From the NCBI RefSeq assembly GCF_000716595.1, contig NZ_JNXC01000011.1, positions 62,001-126,000 of the forward strand: 64,000 nt of DNA, read 5' to 3'. Origin of the DNA: Saccharothrix sp. NRRL B-16314 (GTDB lineage: Bacteria > Actinomycetota > Actinomycetes > Mycobacteriales > Pseudonocardiaceae). This document shows, in pieces, positions 7,763-16,020 of this stretch (positions are counted from its first letter, which is position 1; each line of letters begins with the position of its first letter). The notes under the pieces were generated by a model. It was not told the DNA's origin, made no database searches, and worked only from the letters and a program-made list of their open reading frames with translations. The position numbers and the translations under genes were made by a program.

Positions 7763-10429
7763 CTAACCGGAGGCACCCAGGTGCGTGACCGCCTCACGGG
7801 CGATGTCGGTCCGCGACCGGACTCCCAGCTTGGCCAACACGTGTGACACGTGCGTGGCCACCGTGCGGCCCGAGAGGAACAGCCGTTCTCCGATCTGCCG
7901 GTTCGACAACCCGGTCACCACGAACTCGGTGACCTTCAGCTCCATCGGGGTGAGGCTCTCCCACCCGTGCGTGGCCCGCCGGTGCTTGGCGTGCGGGCCA
8001 CGCCGGATGCCGCGCTCCCGCAACCGGGCCAGCAACCGGGTCGTGTCCCACTCGGCGCCCAGCTCCGCGTGCACGTCCACCGCGTGGCTCATCGCCGCCC
8101 GAGCCGAAGACCGGTCACCCGACGCCGCGAACAGCTCCGCCGCACCCGACAAAGCCTTGGCCCGGAACAACATCCGCCCCGCGACCCGGTACTCCTCGGC
8201 CGCGTGCAGCAGCCCCACCGGGTCCGCCGACACCACTGCCGCGCAGTACGCCGCGGACGCACGCCGGTGCGGCACGTCCAGCTCCGCCGCCAGCACCTCC
8301 GCGTGCGCGACCGCGGCGGACGCGTCCTCACCCAGCTCCACCGCCAGCCGCACGAAGTCCGGCAACAGGTCTTCCGCCGACTCCCACCCGGTCAGCACCG
8401 ACCACGCCTCGCGCACCCGGCCGGCCTGCTCCAGCGACAGGCTCACCGCCAGCGCCAACGGCCCGATCACGTGCCCGTCCAGGCCCGTGCCCGCCGCCTC
8501 CAGGTGCCGCCGCGCACCCTCCGCGTCGCCCCGGTGCAGGTGGATCAGCGCCGCGACCCCGTGGTCGCACCGGGACACCATCGGGTGCTTGAGGTCGTCG
8601 GCCAGCAGGTCGACGTCGACCAGCGCCTCGTCCCACCGGCCCGCGTCCAGCAACAGCTGCCCCAGCGCGCTCTGCGCCTGCGCGAGCCGCACGAGGTTGC
8701 CGACGTGGTCGGCGGCGGCGCAGACCACCTGGGCCGACGCGATGGCCTCCGCGCCCCGGTCCAGCTCCCCCAGCGTCACGGCCTGGTTGACCTGGAGCAG
8801 CAACCGCAGGTCGGACGCCGCCGGCTCGCCCATGGCCACCGCCAGCGCCCGGTCGAACAGCGGCAGCGCGTCGGCCATCCGACCGCGGACCATCGCCACG
8901 ATCGTGCGGACGTGCAGCGCCCAGCTCGTGGCCCACCGGTCGCCGTCGACCAGCGCGGCCAGCGCGAGCCGTTCGGCGGCGTCGAGGTCACCGATGTCCC
9001 AGTGCGCGCGGGCGGCCAGCACGAGCAGCCGCGCCCGGTCCGACGAAGTCAGCTCGGGTGCCGCGAGCGCGCGCTCCACCTCCACCAACGTCTCCGCCGA
9101 ACGCCCCGTCATGCTGCGGCACTGCGCCAACGTCCAGTGCAGGTCGACGAGCGTCCCGTGCTCCAGTCCGGCCAACGCCACGGCCTCGGCGCCGTGGTGG
9201 TCACCCAGCCGGAACCGCGCCTCGGCCAGGTGCGCCAGCAGCACCCCGCGCCGCGACCCGACGTTCGGCGCCGCGATCACCCGGCCGAACAGGTCCACGG
9301 CGGCCTCGGGCGCGTGCGCGACGAGCACCGAGCCGTGCGCGACCAGCCACTGCGCCACCCAGTCCGGCACCCGGTCGTCGGCGGCGAGCAGCTGCCGCGT
9401 CACCCGGTCGACACCCGCGCCGGTGTCGACCAGCGAACGGGCCGCCTCGACGTGCCACGCGCCGCGCGCCGCTTCGGGCACCTCGTCGTACAAAGCCGTG
9501 CGCACCAACGGATGCCGGAACGACAGGCCGGCCGTGCCGTCCACCAGCACGCCCGCCAGGGTCGCCTCCTGCAACGCGGGCAGCAGTTCGACCACCCGCA
9601 TCCCCAGCACCGCGGCCAGGTCCGCGACCGGGAACTCCACGCCGAGCAACGCGGCGGCCACGAGCACCCGCCGCACCTCCGCGCCGAGGAACCCGATCCG
9701 GTCCGCGATCGCGGCCGACAACGACGGCGGCACACCGGAGTCGGTCAACCGCGCGACGCCGTCCGCGCCCACCTCGACCGCACCGCCGCGCAACAGCGCC
9801 TCGACCAGTTCCACCAGGTAGAGGGGGTTGCCACCGGCGTCCTCGGCCAGCCGGGCCAGCGCCTCGTCGGGTGTGCCGCCGGCCAGTCCACCGGTCAGCT
9901 CGACCACGGCCGCCCGCCCGAGGCGCGGCACCGATAATCGGGCCACGCCCTTGCGCAGCGCGGCCAGGTCGTCCCGGCGCGGCAGCGGTCGCAGCACGCC
10001 GATCAGCAGCAGCGGCAGTTGCGGCACGAGCCCCGCCAGTCGCCGCCACACCGCGACGCTGGCCTCGTCCGCCCACTGGAGGTCGTCCAGCACCAGCACC
10101 ACCGGTCCGGTCGCGCACAGGTCGTCCACCCGCGCCAGCAGGCGTTCGGCGGTGACCGCGGCGCTCTCGGACCGGCCCGCGGCCAGCGCGTCGAGCAACG
10201 GGAGCAGCGGAAGGGGTCGACCCAGCTCGTCGCCCGCGCCCCGGCACACCCGGAAGCCGCGGGCCGCCGCCGCGTCGCACGCCGCGCGGACCAGCGCCGT
10301 CTTGCCGATGCCCGGCTCACCCTCCACGAGCAGCGCGGTGCCCCGCCCCAGGGACAGGTCGTCCACCAACCCCAGCAGGCGGCCGGTCTCCCGCTCGCGT
10401 CCCGCGAGGTGCAGTGTGACGGCGCTCAC
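7763..10429 (-). CDS. LAL-type LuxR family regulator with AAA ATPase
   Basis: An 888-residue large ATP-binding LuxR regulator. Walker A GEPGIGKT (37-44) and Walker B VLVLDDLQWADE (111-122) form the STAND-type ATPase, a long helical TPR-like middle follows (about 330-800), and the C-terminus has the LuxR helix-turn-helix (TPMELKVTEFVVTGLSNRQI, then LFLSGRTVATHVSHVLAKLG, about 820-880). LAL proteins activate carbon-use or secondary-metabolism genes in response to ligands bound by the TPR part. GTG 10429 has a TATTCT hexamer only six bases upstream and TTGTTA 17 bases further, so translation is probably leaderless. A 33-residue secreted-type peptide is encoded divergently; target and ligand are unknown. 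Confidence 0.92.
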   Translation of the reverse strand: MSAVTLHLAGRERETGRLLGLVDDLSLGRGTALLVEGEPGIGKTALVRAACDAAAARGFRVCRGAGDELGRPLPLLPLLDALAAGRSESAAVTAERLLARVDDLCATGPVVLVLDDLQWADEASVAVWRRLAGLVPQLPLLLIGVLRPLPRRDDLAALRKGVARLSVPRLGRAAVVELTGGLAGGTPDEALARLAEDAGGNPLYLVELVEALLRGGAVEVGADGVARLTDSGVPPSLSAAIADRIGFLGAEVRRVLVAAALLGVEFPVADLAAVLGMRVVELLPALQEATLAGVLVDGTAGLSFRHPLVRTALYDEVPEAARGAWHVEAARSLVDTGAGVDRVTRQLLAADDRVPDWVAQWLVAHGSVLVAHAPEAAVDLFGRVIAAPNVGSRRGVLLAHLAEARFRLGDHHGAEAVALAGLEHGTLVDLHWTLAQCRSMTGRSAETLVEVERALAAPELTSSDRARLLVLAARAHWDIGDLDAAERLALAALVDGDRWATSWALHVRTIVAMVRGRMADALPLFDRALAVAMGEPAASDLRLLLQVNQAVTLGELDRGAEAIASAQVVCAAADHVGNLVRLAQAQSALGQLLLDAGRWDEALVDVDLLADDLKHPMVSRCDHGVAALIHLHRGDAEGARRHLEAAGTGLDGHVIGPLALAVSLSLEQAGRVREAWSVLTGWESAEDLLPDFVRLAVELGEDASAAVAHAEVLAAELDVPHRRASAAYCAAVVSADPVGLLHAAEEYRVAGRMLFRAKALSGAAELFAASGDRSSARAAMSHAVDVHAELGAEWDTTRLLARLRERGIRRGPHAKHRRATHGWESLTPMELKVTEFVVTGLSNRQIGERLFLSGRTVATHVSHVLAKLGVRSRTDIAREAVTHLGASG

Positions 10430-10435
10430 ACTTTG

Positions 10436-10473
10436 AGAATACGACGCTAAGAGCAGGTTAACAAGATGTTAAC
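10436..10473 (-). promoter_or_regulatory. LAL promoter overlapped by GTTAAC repeats
   Basis: On the minus strand TTGTTA (10464-10459), a 17-base spacer and TATTCT (10441-10436) precede the GTG start by six bases. The -35 lies inside GTTAAC-AAGAT-GTTAAC (10457-10473), and a third TTAACC is at 10484-10489. The repeats form an inverted repeat with 11-base spacing and could bind a regulator controlling both the LAL gene and the divergent peptide gene. Confidence 0.6.
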
Positions 10474-10598
10474 TGACGGCGAATTAACCTGATCGTCGCA
10501 CAGTTCTCCGTTTGTTCACACCGATTCCGCCCCGGTCACCTTCGAGGCAATGCCACGGTAATCGCCGGAATTCCCGACACCGCCCACCTGGAGAACGC

Positions 10599-10700
10599 AT
10601 GCGAAACGCGCGAGTGCTCGTCGCCGCCCTGCTGGTCGCCGTCTTCACCACCGCAGCACAGGTGTCCACCAGCCCGTTCGGCGGAATGCCGTACAACTGA
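10599..10700 (+). CDS. 33-residue signal-peptide-like small protein
   Basis: ATG 10599, preceded by TGGAGAA (a usable ribosome site), opens a 33-codon frame: MRNARVLVAA, a hydrophobic stretch LLVAVFTTAA, then a short tail QVSTSPFGGMPYN. It looks like a Sec signal peptide followed by only 11-14 residues, so the product could be a tiny secreted peptide or a membrane miniprotein. It is divergent from the LAL regulator and ends in a bulged hairpin (10683-10713). I do not recognise the family. The main alternative is a non-functional leader frame. Confidence 0.5.
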   Translation: MRNARVLVAALLVAVFTTAAQVSTSPFGGMPYN

Positions 10701-10713
10701 GCGGCACTATTCC
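10683..10713 (+). terminator. Bulged hairpin at the end of the small peptide gene
   Basis: GGAATGCCG (10683-10691) can pair with CGGC (10702-10705) and ATTCC (10709-10713), with three bases bulged. It overlaps the last codons and the stop of the peptide frame. Termination is plausible but not certain. Confidence 0.35.
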
Positions 10714-10837
10714 ACGCGGGTTGTGCGAATAACGCGCAATAGGGGACGCCCGGACAACGGCGTCCGGCGCCCCACCGCACCGACACCGCCATTCGCACCC
10801 TCCTTCCGGGCCGCTCCCGCCGCTAGGCTGCGAAACC

Positions 10838-11359
10838 GTGGCACCGGCCCCGACCCGAGGCGCCGCACGCGTGGTGCGCTGCGGTGTGGTCGGGCTGGCC
10901 ACCGGCCTGCTGGCCGTCCTGGCGCACGCGAGCGGCGGCGGCCACGTCCCGTCCCTCCCGCACGTGCTGGTGTTCGCGCTGGCCATCGCGTGGACGTGCG
11001 TGCCGCTGACCGACCGGCAGCTCGGGCTGACCGAACTGCTCGGCCTGGTCGGCGTGGTGCAGGTGGCCGCGCACGTGTTCCTGGGCGTGCTGTCGTCGCA
11101 CCCGCGTGACGTGCCGCCGGCGCCGTCCATGGCGCTGACCCACCTCGCGGCCACGGCCATCGTCGTCGCGGCCCTGGCGGGCTTCGAACAGGCCGTGTTC
11201 CGCCTGGCCGCCGTCCTCGCGTCCGTCCTGCCGCGCAGGCTCAGCCCACCGCCGGCGATAGCGCCGCTGCGCATCCCGATCGCCGCCCACGCGCCGCAGC
11301 CGCTGTCGGAGGTCCTGCGCCGCCGGACGCTGCCCCGCCGCGGCCCGCCCCACTCCTAG
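10838..11359 (+). CDS. Small four-helix membrane protein of unknown function
   Basis: A 173-residue protein with four predicted membrane segments: VVRCGVVGLATGLLAVLAHA, LPHVLVFALAIAWTCVPLTD, ELLGLVGVVQVAAHVFLGVL and LAATAIVVAALAGFEQAVF. Several histidines lie near the ends of segments. GTG 10838 sits about eight bases behind a TAGGCT hexamer, so the mRNA may be leaderless. A PepSY-domain membrane protein follows on the same strand, joined by a conspicuous inverted repeat (11352-11424). The arrangement suggests a shared role in metal or heme metabolism, but that is inference. Confidence 0.7.
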   Translation: MAPAPTRGAARVVRCGVVGLATGLLAVLAHASGGGHVPSLPHVLVFALAIAWTCVPLTDRQLGLTELLGLVGVVQVAAHVFLGVLSSHPRDVPPAPSMALTHLAATAIVVAALAGFEQAVFRLAAVLASVLPRRLSPPPAIAPLRIPIAAHAPQPLSEVLRRRTLPRRGPPHS

Positions 11360-11424
11360 GTAGCCACATCCCCCACCACCGTCCCGAGTCAGGGGACCGG
11401 TGGCGTCTCCCCATACCTAGGAGT
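11352..11424 (+). promoter_or_regulatory. Long-range stem-loop that would cover a ribosome binding site
   Basis: ACTCCTAGGTA (11352-11362) and TACCTAGGAGT (11414-11424) are perfect complements. The right arm holds the AGGAG ribosome site (11419-11423) of the PepSY gene; the left arm holds the stop codon of the upstream gene. Inside lies a second hairpin (CCACC-GTCCC pairing with GGGAC-CGGTGG, about 11376-11403). Ribosomes reading the upstream stop would open the outer stem, so this is a plausible translational-coupling or attenuation element. Confidence 0.6.
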
Positions 11425-11431
11425 TCTCGCC

Positions 11432-12691
11432 ATGACCGATTCCTGGCGCGGCCTCGTGCTGCGCTTCCACTTCTACGCGGGCGTGCTCGTCGGCCCGTTC
11501 GTGCTGATCGCCACCCTGACCGGAGTCCTCTACGCCGCGACGCCCCAGCTGGAGTCGTGGCTCTACGCCGACCAGCTGCGCGTGCCCCTGTCCACGTCGT
11601 CGGTGCCGTTGGCCGACCAGGTCGAGGCCGCCGTCGCGACGCGGCCCGACGACGAGGTGGTGGCCGTCCGCCCGGCACCGGAGCCCGGTGCGACGACCCG
11701 GGTCCTGTTCGCGAGCGACGGTGACGCCCGGCCGACGGTGTTCGTGGACCCGGCCGACGGCACCGTGGTCGGTGACCTGATGACCTACGGCACCACCGGC
11801 GTCCTGCCGTTGCGCACCACGATCGACGAGATCCACCGCAACCTCCTGCTCGGTGAACCCGGCCGGCTCTACAGCGAGCTGGCCGCGTCCTGGCTGTGGG
11901 CGGTCGCGCTGGGCGGCGTGTTCCTGTGGTTCAGCCGCCGGCGCACCCAGCGGACCAAGCCGACGACCCGGCGGCACGCCCGGCTCGGCCTGTGGGTGCT
12001 GGTCGGCGCGCTGGTCCTGTCCGCGACCGGGTTGACCTGGTCGACCTACGCCGGCGAGAACGTCGCGGACCTGCGCAAGGCTTTGGGCTGGACCACGCCT
12101 TCACTCGGTGCGGGCGACCACGCCGGGCACGGCGGCACGACGTCGTCGGTCTCACCGTCCGATGTGGACGCCGTGCTGGCGACCGCGCGGGCGGCGGGCA
12201 TCGACGCGGGCAACGTGGAGATCGTCCTGCCCGCGTCCGCCCACGCGCCGTGGACGGTGACCGAGGTCGAACGCGGGTGGCCGTCGCAGGTCGACGCGGT
12301 GGCCGTCTCGGGCGGCGCGGTCGTGGACCAGGTGCGGTTCGCCGACTACCCCCTCGCGGCGAAGCTCAGCCGGTGGGGCATCGACGCGCACATGGGCGTC
12401 CTGTTCGGCTGGCCGAACCAACTGCTGCTGCTGGCCTTCGGGCTCGGCCTGGTGGCGCTGGTGGTCCTCGGCTACCGGATGTGGTGGCTGCGCCGCCCGA
12501 CCACCGGTTTCGGCCGGCCGGTGCCGCGCGGCCAGTGGCGGAAGGTGCCGCGCGGTCAGCTGGTCGTGGTGCTGATCGTCGCGGCGGGCGTCGGCTGGTT
12601 CGTGCCGCTGCTCGGCCTGAGCCTGGTGGCGTTCCTGCTGGTGGACGTGCTGGTGAGCCGACGGCGCGCGAAGGTCGCGGAGCCGGTTTAA
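11432..12691 (+). CDS. PepSY-associated TM helix domain protein
   Basis: A 419-residue membrane protein of the PiuB/PepSY_TM family: first helix near residues 9-35 (LRFHFYAGVLVGPFVLIATL), a large extracytoplasmic part, helices near 150-165 and 190-210, and a C-terminal helix pair near 325-350 and 370-400. Members are linked to reduction or uptake of ferric siderophores or copper. Conserved histidines at H13 and H131 (DEIHRNLL) fit the proposed heme or metal ligands. AGGAG at 11419-11423 selects ATG 11432, but this site is buried in the inverted repeat described separately. Probably translated together with the upstream four-helix protein. Confidence 0.85.
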   Translation: MTDSWRGLVLRFHFYAGVLVGPFVLIATLTGVLYAATPQLESWLYADQLRVPLSTSSVPLADQVEAAVATRPDDEVVAVRPAPEPGATTRVLFASDGDARPTVFVDPADGTVVGDLMTYGTTGVLPLRTTIDEIHRNLLLGEPGRLYSELAASWLWAVALGGVFLWFSRRRTQRTKPTTRRHARLGLWVLVGALVLSATGLTWSTYAGENVADLRKALGWTTPSLGAGDHAGHGGTTSSVSPSDVDAVLATARAAGIDAGNVEIVLPASAHAPWTVTEVERGWPSQVDAVAVSGGAVVDQVRFADYPLAAKLSRWGIDAHMGVLFGWPNQLLLLAFGLGLVALVVLGYRMWWLRRPTTGFGRPVPRGQWRKVPRGQLVVVLIVAAGVGWFVPLLGLSLVAFLLVDVLVSRRRAKVAEPV

Positions 12692-12914
12692 CCGCGTGAC
12701 GGTCGAGCCGGGTGCGGGTTGGCCTTGACCACGCGCTGTGGTCGACACCCGTTACCGCTCCCGGCTCGGCCGCTCGCCCGCCTCGTGGTGGGCCGGGCGC
12801 TGCCCGCCGACACCGTGCCGATCTACCCGCTGCACGCTTTGCGGATCTGGTCGATCGTCGGGGCGGGCGCCTGGTCTCGTGCTGCGGGGCGTCGCGCCAG
12901 TGCCGGCGCTGTCC

Positions 12915-14204
12915 CTAGTCCGTCAGTGACTGGACGTCGTCGTACGTCGGGATGCCCGGCGGGACCGGAACGCCGTCGCGCACGGCCAGGGCGGTCCGGA
13001 CGACTTCGCCGAGCGCGGCGCGGAACAGCAGTGAGCCGGTGCTGACGCGGCGGACGCCCAGCTCCTTCAACTTCCGGACGTCCAGCTGTGCCAACAGGTT
13101 CAGGGGCACGGGGACGGCCGCGACGACGTCGGAGATGTCGCGTTCGTCGGCGAGACCGGGCACGAAGACCCCGTCGGCGCCCGCGTCCACGTAGCGCAGG
13201 GCCCGGTCGACGGTGGTGTGCCGGTCGACGCCCAGCCAGTGCGTGTCGACGCGGGCGTTGACGAACAGGCCGGGTGCGGCGTCCTTGAACGCCCGCACGA
13301 TCGCCGCCTGCTCGGCGGGATCGGCGAGGCCCGCGCCGCGCCCGTCCTCGACGTTCACCCCGGCCACCCCCAGCTCCCACAGCTCGGCCGCCAACGACCG
13401 CACGTCCCCGCCGAACCCGGCCTCGACGTCCACCGTGACCGGAACGGGCAGCCGCACCAGCGTCCGGGCCAGCGCCACCGTCTCCTCCCGCGCCGCGCCG
13501 GTCGCGTCCAGGATGCCGTGCGCCGCCGCGACGCCCAGGCTGGTCGTGCCGACGGCCGCGAACCCGGCCCGCACCAACGCCGCCGCCGACGCGAAGTCCC
13601 ACGCGTTCGGCAGCACCAGGAAGTCGTCGTGCAACCGGTGGAACGCCCGCGCACCCTCGACCAACGCCCGCGCGTGCGCCTGCCCCGGGCACTCATGCCG
13701 CCCGGCGCCGAACCACGCGTCGGTCAGGTCCACTTCGACCACCGACCCGTCCGGCGCGACCCGCCGCGTCACCGGCACCGGCGGTTCCGTCCCGGCGATC
13801 AACGCCCGCGTCGCGTCGCACGCCTGCACCAGCAACCCGATCCGGTTGGCCGTCTCCTCGTCCCACACCCCGCCGCACGCGGCCACCAGCCGGGCCACCG
13901 CCTCGTCGGCCTCAGCCGTCACGTCGACGTGCGGCTGGTAGCACCGGGCCACCACCGCCACGTCACCGGCGACCGACCGGGGCAACCCCAGCGCCTCGGC
14001 CAGCACCGCCACCGGCATCCCCTGCCGCCGCAACGACCGGGGATCCACAGTGGACAGGGTCCGCTCCACGAACGCGCGCCGCCGCTCGCGGTCCGCGCCC
14101 TCGCTGAACCGCACCACCCCGGCCCGCAGCCAGGCCACGCCCGACCTGGCCGCGGGCACCGGCGTCACTGCGTACGACTCGTCAAGCAGCACCTCGGAAG
14201 TCAT
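12915..14204 (-). CDS. Truncated P450-like domain fused to an isocitrate lyase/PEP mutase domain
   Basis: A 429-residue two-part protein. Residues 1-190 look like a shortened cytochrome P450: a C-helix-like segment (RERRRAFVERTL), an I-helix-like LLVQACDATRALIAG, and a heme-ligand loop FGAGRHECPG (165-174, Cys172). Residues 195-429 are an isocitrate lyase/phosphoenolpyruvate mutase superfamily barrel: LPNAWDFASAAAL, VDVEAGFGGD and GVNVEDG carry the metal-binding residues. The lyase Cys loop (KKCGH) is missing, so a PEP-mutase or oxaloacetase-like C-C or P-C bond enzyme is more likely than isocitrate lyase. ATG 14204 is chosen because it leaves 64 bases to the divergent ArsR gene. Substrate unknown. 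Confidence 0.8.
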   Translation of the reverse strand: MTSEVLLDESYAVTPVPAARSGVAWLRAGVVRFSEGADRERRRAFVERTLSTVDPRSLRRQGMPVAVLAEALGLPRSVAGDVAVVARCYQPHVDVTAEADEAVARLVAACGGVWDEETANRIGLLVQACDATRALIAGTEPPVPVTRRVAPDGSVVEVDLTDAWFGAGRHECPGQAHARALVEGARAFHRLHDDFLVLPNAWDFASAAALVRAGFAAVGTTSLGVAAAHGILDATGAAREETVALARTLVRLPVPVTVDVEAGFGGDVRSLAAELWELGVAGVNVEDGRGAGLADPAEQAAIVRAFKDAAPGLFVNARVDTHWLGVDRHTTVDRALRYVDAGADGVFVPGLADERDISDVVAAVPVPLNLLAQLDVRKLKELGVRRVSTGSLLFRAALGEVVRTALAVRDGVPVPPGIPTYDDVQSLTD

Positions 14205-14228
14205 GCGGCCAACGTAAGGCCGGATCAC

Positions 14229-14259
14229 TTCGGCGCACGCCGAACCGTCGTCGGCGCAC
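14229..14259. promoter_or_regulatory. Candidate operator between the fusion enzyme and its ArsR regulator
   Basis: TTCGGCG-CA-CGCCGAA (14229-14244) is a perfect inverted repeat, and TCGGCGCAC occurs again 21 bases downstream (14230-14238 and 14251-14259), two helical turns apart. It lies in the 64-base gap between divergent genes, directly before the ArsR start, and would fit an autoregulator that also controls the enzyme gene. Confidence 0.55.
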
Positions 14260-14268
14260 AATGGGTGC

Positions 14269-14946
14269 ATGGCAGCCGACGAACTGGCGGACCTCGCCGC
14301 GTTGCTGGCCGACCGCAGCCGGGCCCGGTTCCTGCTCGCGCTCATGGACGGCAAGGCGTGGACGTCCGGCGAACTGGCCGACGCCGCCGGTGTCGCGCCG
14401 TCCACGGCCAGCGAGCACCTGACCCGGCTCGTGCACGGTGGTCTGCTGGTCGAACGCCGCCAAGGCCGCCACCGCTACGTCCAGCTCGCCGGCCCGAAGC
14501 AGGCGCGGCTGCTCGAAGAACTCCTCGGCTACCTCGGGCCGACCGCACCGGCCGGACCGACGCTCCGCGCGTCCGCCGCCGACCAGGCCCTCAGGCGCGG
14601 CCGGACGTGCTACGACCACCTCGCCGGACGGCTGGGCGTGGCCATCACCGACGCCATGACGGCCCGCGGCCTGCTCACCGACGAGCTCGCGATCACCGAC
14701 GACGGCCTGGCGTGGCTCGGGGACGAGCTCGCGTTCACCCCGCCCGGCAGCCGCCGCCCGATCGCCAGGGCGTGCCTGGACTGGACCGAGCGCCGCTCCC
14801 ACCTCGCGGGCACGGCCGGCGCGCACGTCTGCGCGTGCCTCCACGAACGGGACTGGGTGCGCCGGATCGGCACGGGCCGCGCCGTCCGCCTCACCCCGAC
14901 CGGTGCGACGGCCCTGCACGACCTGCTCGGCGTGCTACCGCCCTAG
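14269..14946 (+). CDS. ArsR-type helix-turn-helix regulator
   Basis: A 225-residue regulator. A winged helix spans about residues 3-75 (LADRSRARFLLALMDGKAWT, then AGVAPSTASEHLTRLVHGGL), followed by a long C-terminal part found in this larger ArsR subgroup (ACLDWTERRSHLAGTAGAHV near 170-190), which also contains cysteines C187 and C189. It is divergent from the P450-like/lyase fusion and shares a promoter region with an inverted repeat. It ends 12 bases inside the 3' end of the convergent epoxide hydrolase gene. Confidence 0.87.
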   Translation: MAADELADLAALLADRSRARFLLALMDGKAWTSGELADAAGVAPSTASEHLTRLVHGGLLVERRQGRHRYVQLAGPKQARLLEELLGYLGPTAPAGPTLRASAADQALRRGRTCYDHLAGRLGVAITDAMTARGLLTDELAITDDGLAWLGDELAFTPPGSRRPIARACLDWTERRSHLAGTAGAHVCACLHERDWVRRIGTGRAVRLTPTGATALHDLLGVLPP

Positions 14947-15894
14947 CCGAGCGCCGTCCGCCCGCTGGTCCAGCCACTTCAGAATCGCCTGGTTCGTCTC
15001 GTCCGGCATTTCCTGCTGGATCCAGTGACCGCAGTCCAGGCTGGTGATTTCCACGTTGGGCACGAACTCCGTCAGTCGTTCAGCCCTCAGGACCGCGTCG
15101 CGGTCGCCGTAGATCATGAGCGCGGGCTGCCGGACGACCGGGTCCACGTCGGCCAGCAGACGCCAGTTGCGGTCGAGGTTCCGGTACCAGTTGATGCTGC
15201 TCGTGAAACCGGTCGACTCGAAGGCGGAGACGAAGACGGCCAGTTCGCCGTCGCTCATGACGGGCTCGCCGAGGGGTGTCCCCGCCCTGGCGAGATCGAT
15301 CATCGCCATGCCCGGCTGAGGCGGTTTCGGGGGCTCGTTCTTCCGGAACAGGTTGCGCAGGAACTGTGCCGCGTGCTCGTCGAGCACGGCGTCTGCGACG
15401 CCCGGCTGCCGGTTGAAGTGGACGAAGTAGAAGTCGGGGCCGAGCACGGCCTCCATGGACTCGATCCAGGGCGTCTCTCCGCGCTCCTGGTAGGGCAGGC
15501 TCAGTGCTACCACGCCGTTCACCCGGCTCGGGTGCAGCAGGGTCAGGCCCCAGACGACGAACGCGCCCCAGTCGTGGCCGACGAAGGTGGCGTCCTCGTA
15601 GCCGTAGTGGTCGAGGAGGGCGACGAGGTCACCCGACAGGTGCTCGATGTCGTAGTCGGCCACTCCGGTCGGACGGGACGAGTTCCCGTAGCCCCGCTGG
15701 TTCGGGACGATGACGTGGTAGCCCGCCGCGGCCAGGGCAGGCACCTGGTGGCGCCAGGAGAAGGCGTGCTCCGGCCAGCCGTGGCAGAGCACGATCGGCT
15801 TTCCCGCGTTCTCCCGGCCCGCTTCGAAGACCTCGAGCTCCACACCGTTGACGGAGACGAGGGTGGGTTCGGGGAAGTCGGTCGGATCGGACAT
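14935..15894 (-). CDS. Alpha/beta hydrolase, epoxide-hydrolase type
   Basis: A 319-residue soluble enzyme. HGWPEHAFSW (38-47) supplies the oxyanion HGxP, GHDWGA the nucleophile Asp108, and CGHWIQQEMP the catalytic His290, with Asp264/266 (YGDRD) as likely acid; a lid with NWYRNLDRNW provides candidate Tyr proton donors. Asp as nucleophile with a Tyr lid marks epoxide hydrolases and excludes lipases. Substrate cannot be told. AGGAAAT before ATG 15894 is the ribosome site. The divergent WYL regulator 126 bases away is a likely controller. Confidence 0.9.
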   Translation of the reverse strand: MSDPTDFPEPTLVSVNGVELEVFEAGRENAGKPIVLCHGWPEHAFSWRHQVPALAAAGYHVIVPNQRGYGNSSRPTGVADYDIEHLSGDLVALLDHYGYEDATFVGHDWGAFVVWGLTLLHPSRVNGVVALSLPYQERGETPWIESMEAVLGPDFYFVHFNRQPGVADAVLDEHAAQFLRNLFRKNEPPKPPQPGMAMIDLARAGTPLGEPVMSDGELAVFVSAFESTGFTSSINWYRNLDRNWRLLADVDPVVRQPALMIYGDRDAVLRAERLTEFVPNVEITSLDCGHWIQQEMPDETNQAILKWLDQRADGARLGR

Positions 15895-16020
15895 TGCATT
15901 TCCTCTCGGTCGTCGGGGACGTCAGCGCCGGCGCGGCCGATGGCCGTTCCGGTCGTGTCGCCATCGTGCCGAGCGAAACAGGCCACCCCATGACCGGTTT
16001 TCTGTGGGATTGTCGGCGGT

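Noticed and set aside
12692..12914. Possible small gene between the PepSY and fusion-enzyme genes
   Set aside because: Several short frames exist on both strands, none with a ribosome site or recognisable product; only a weak GACCAC/GTGGTC hairpin is visible at 12727-12743.
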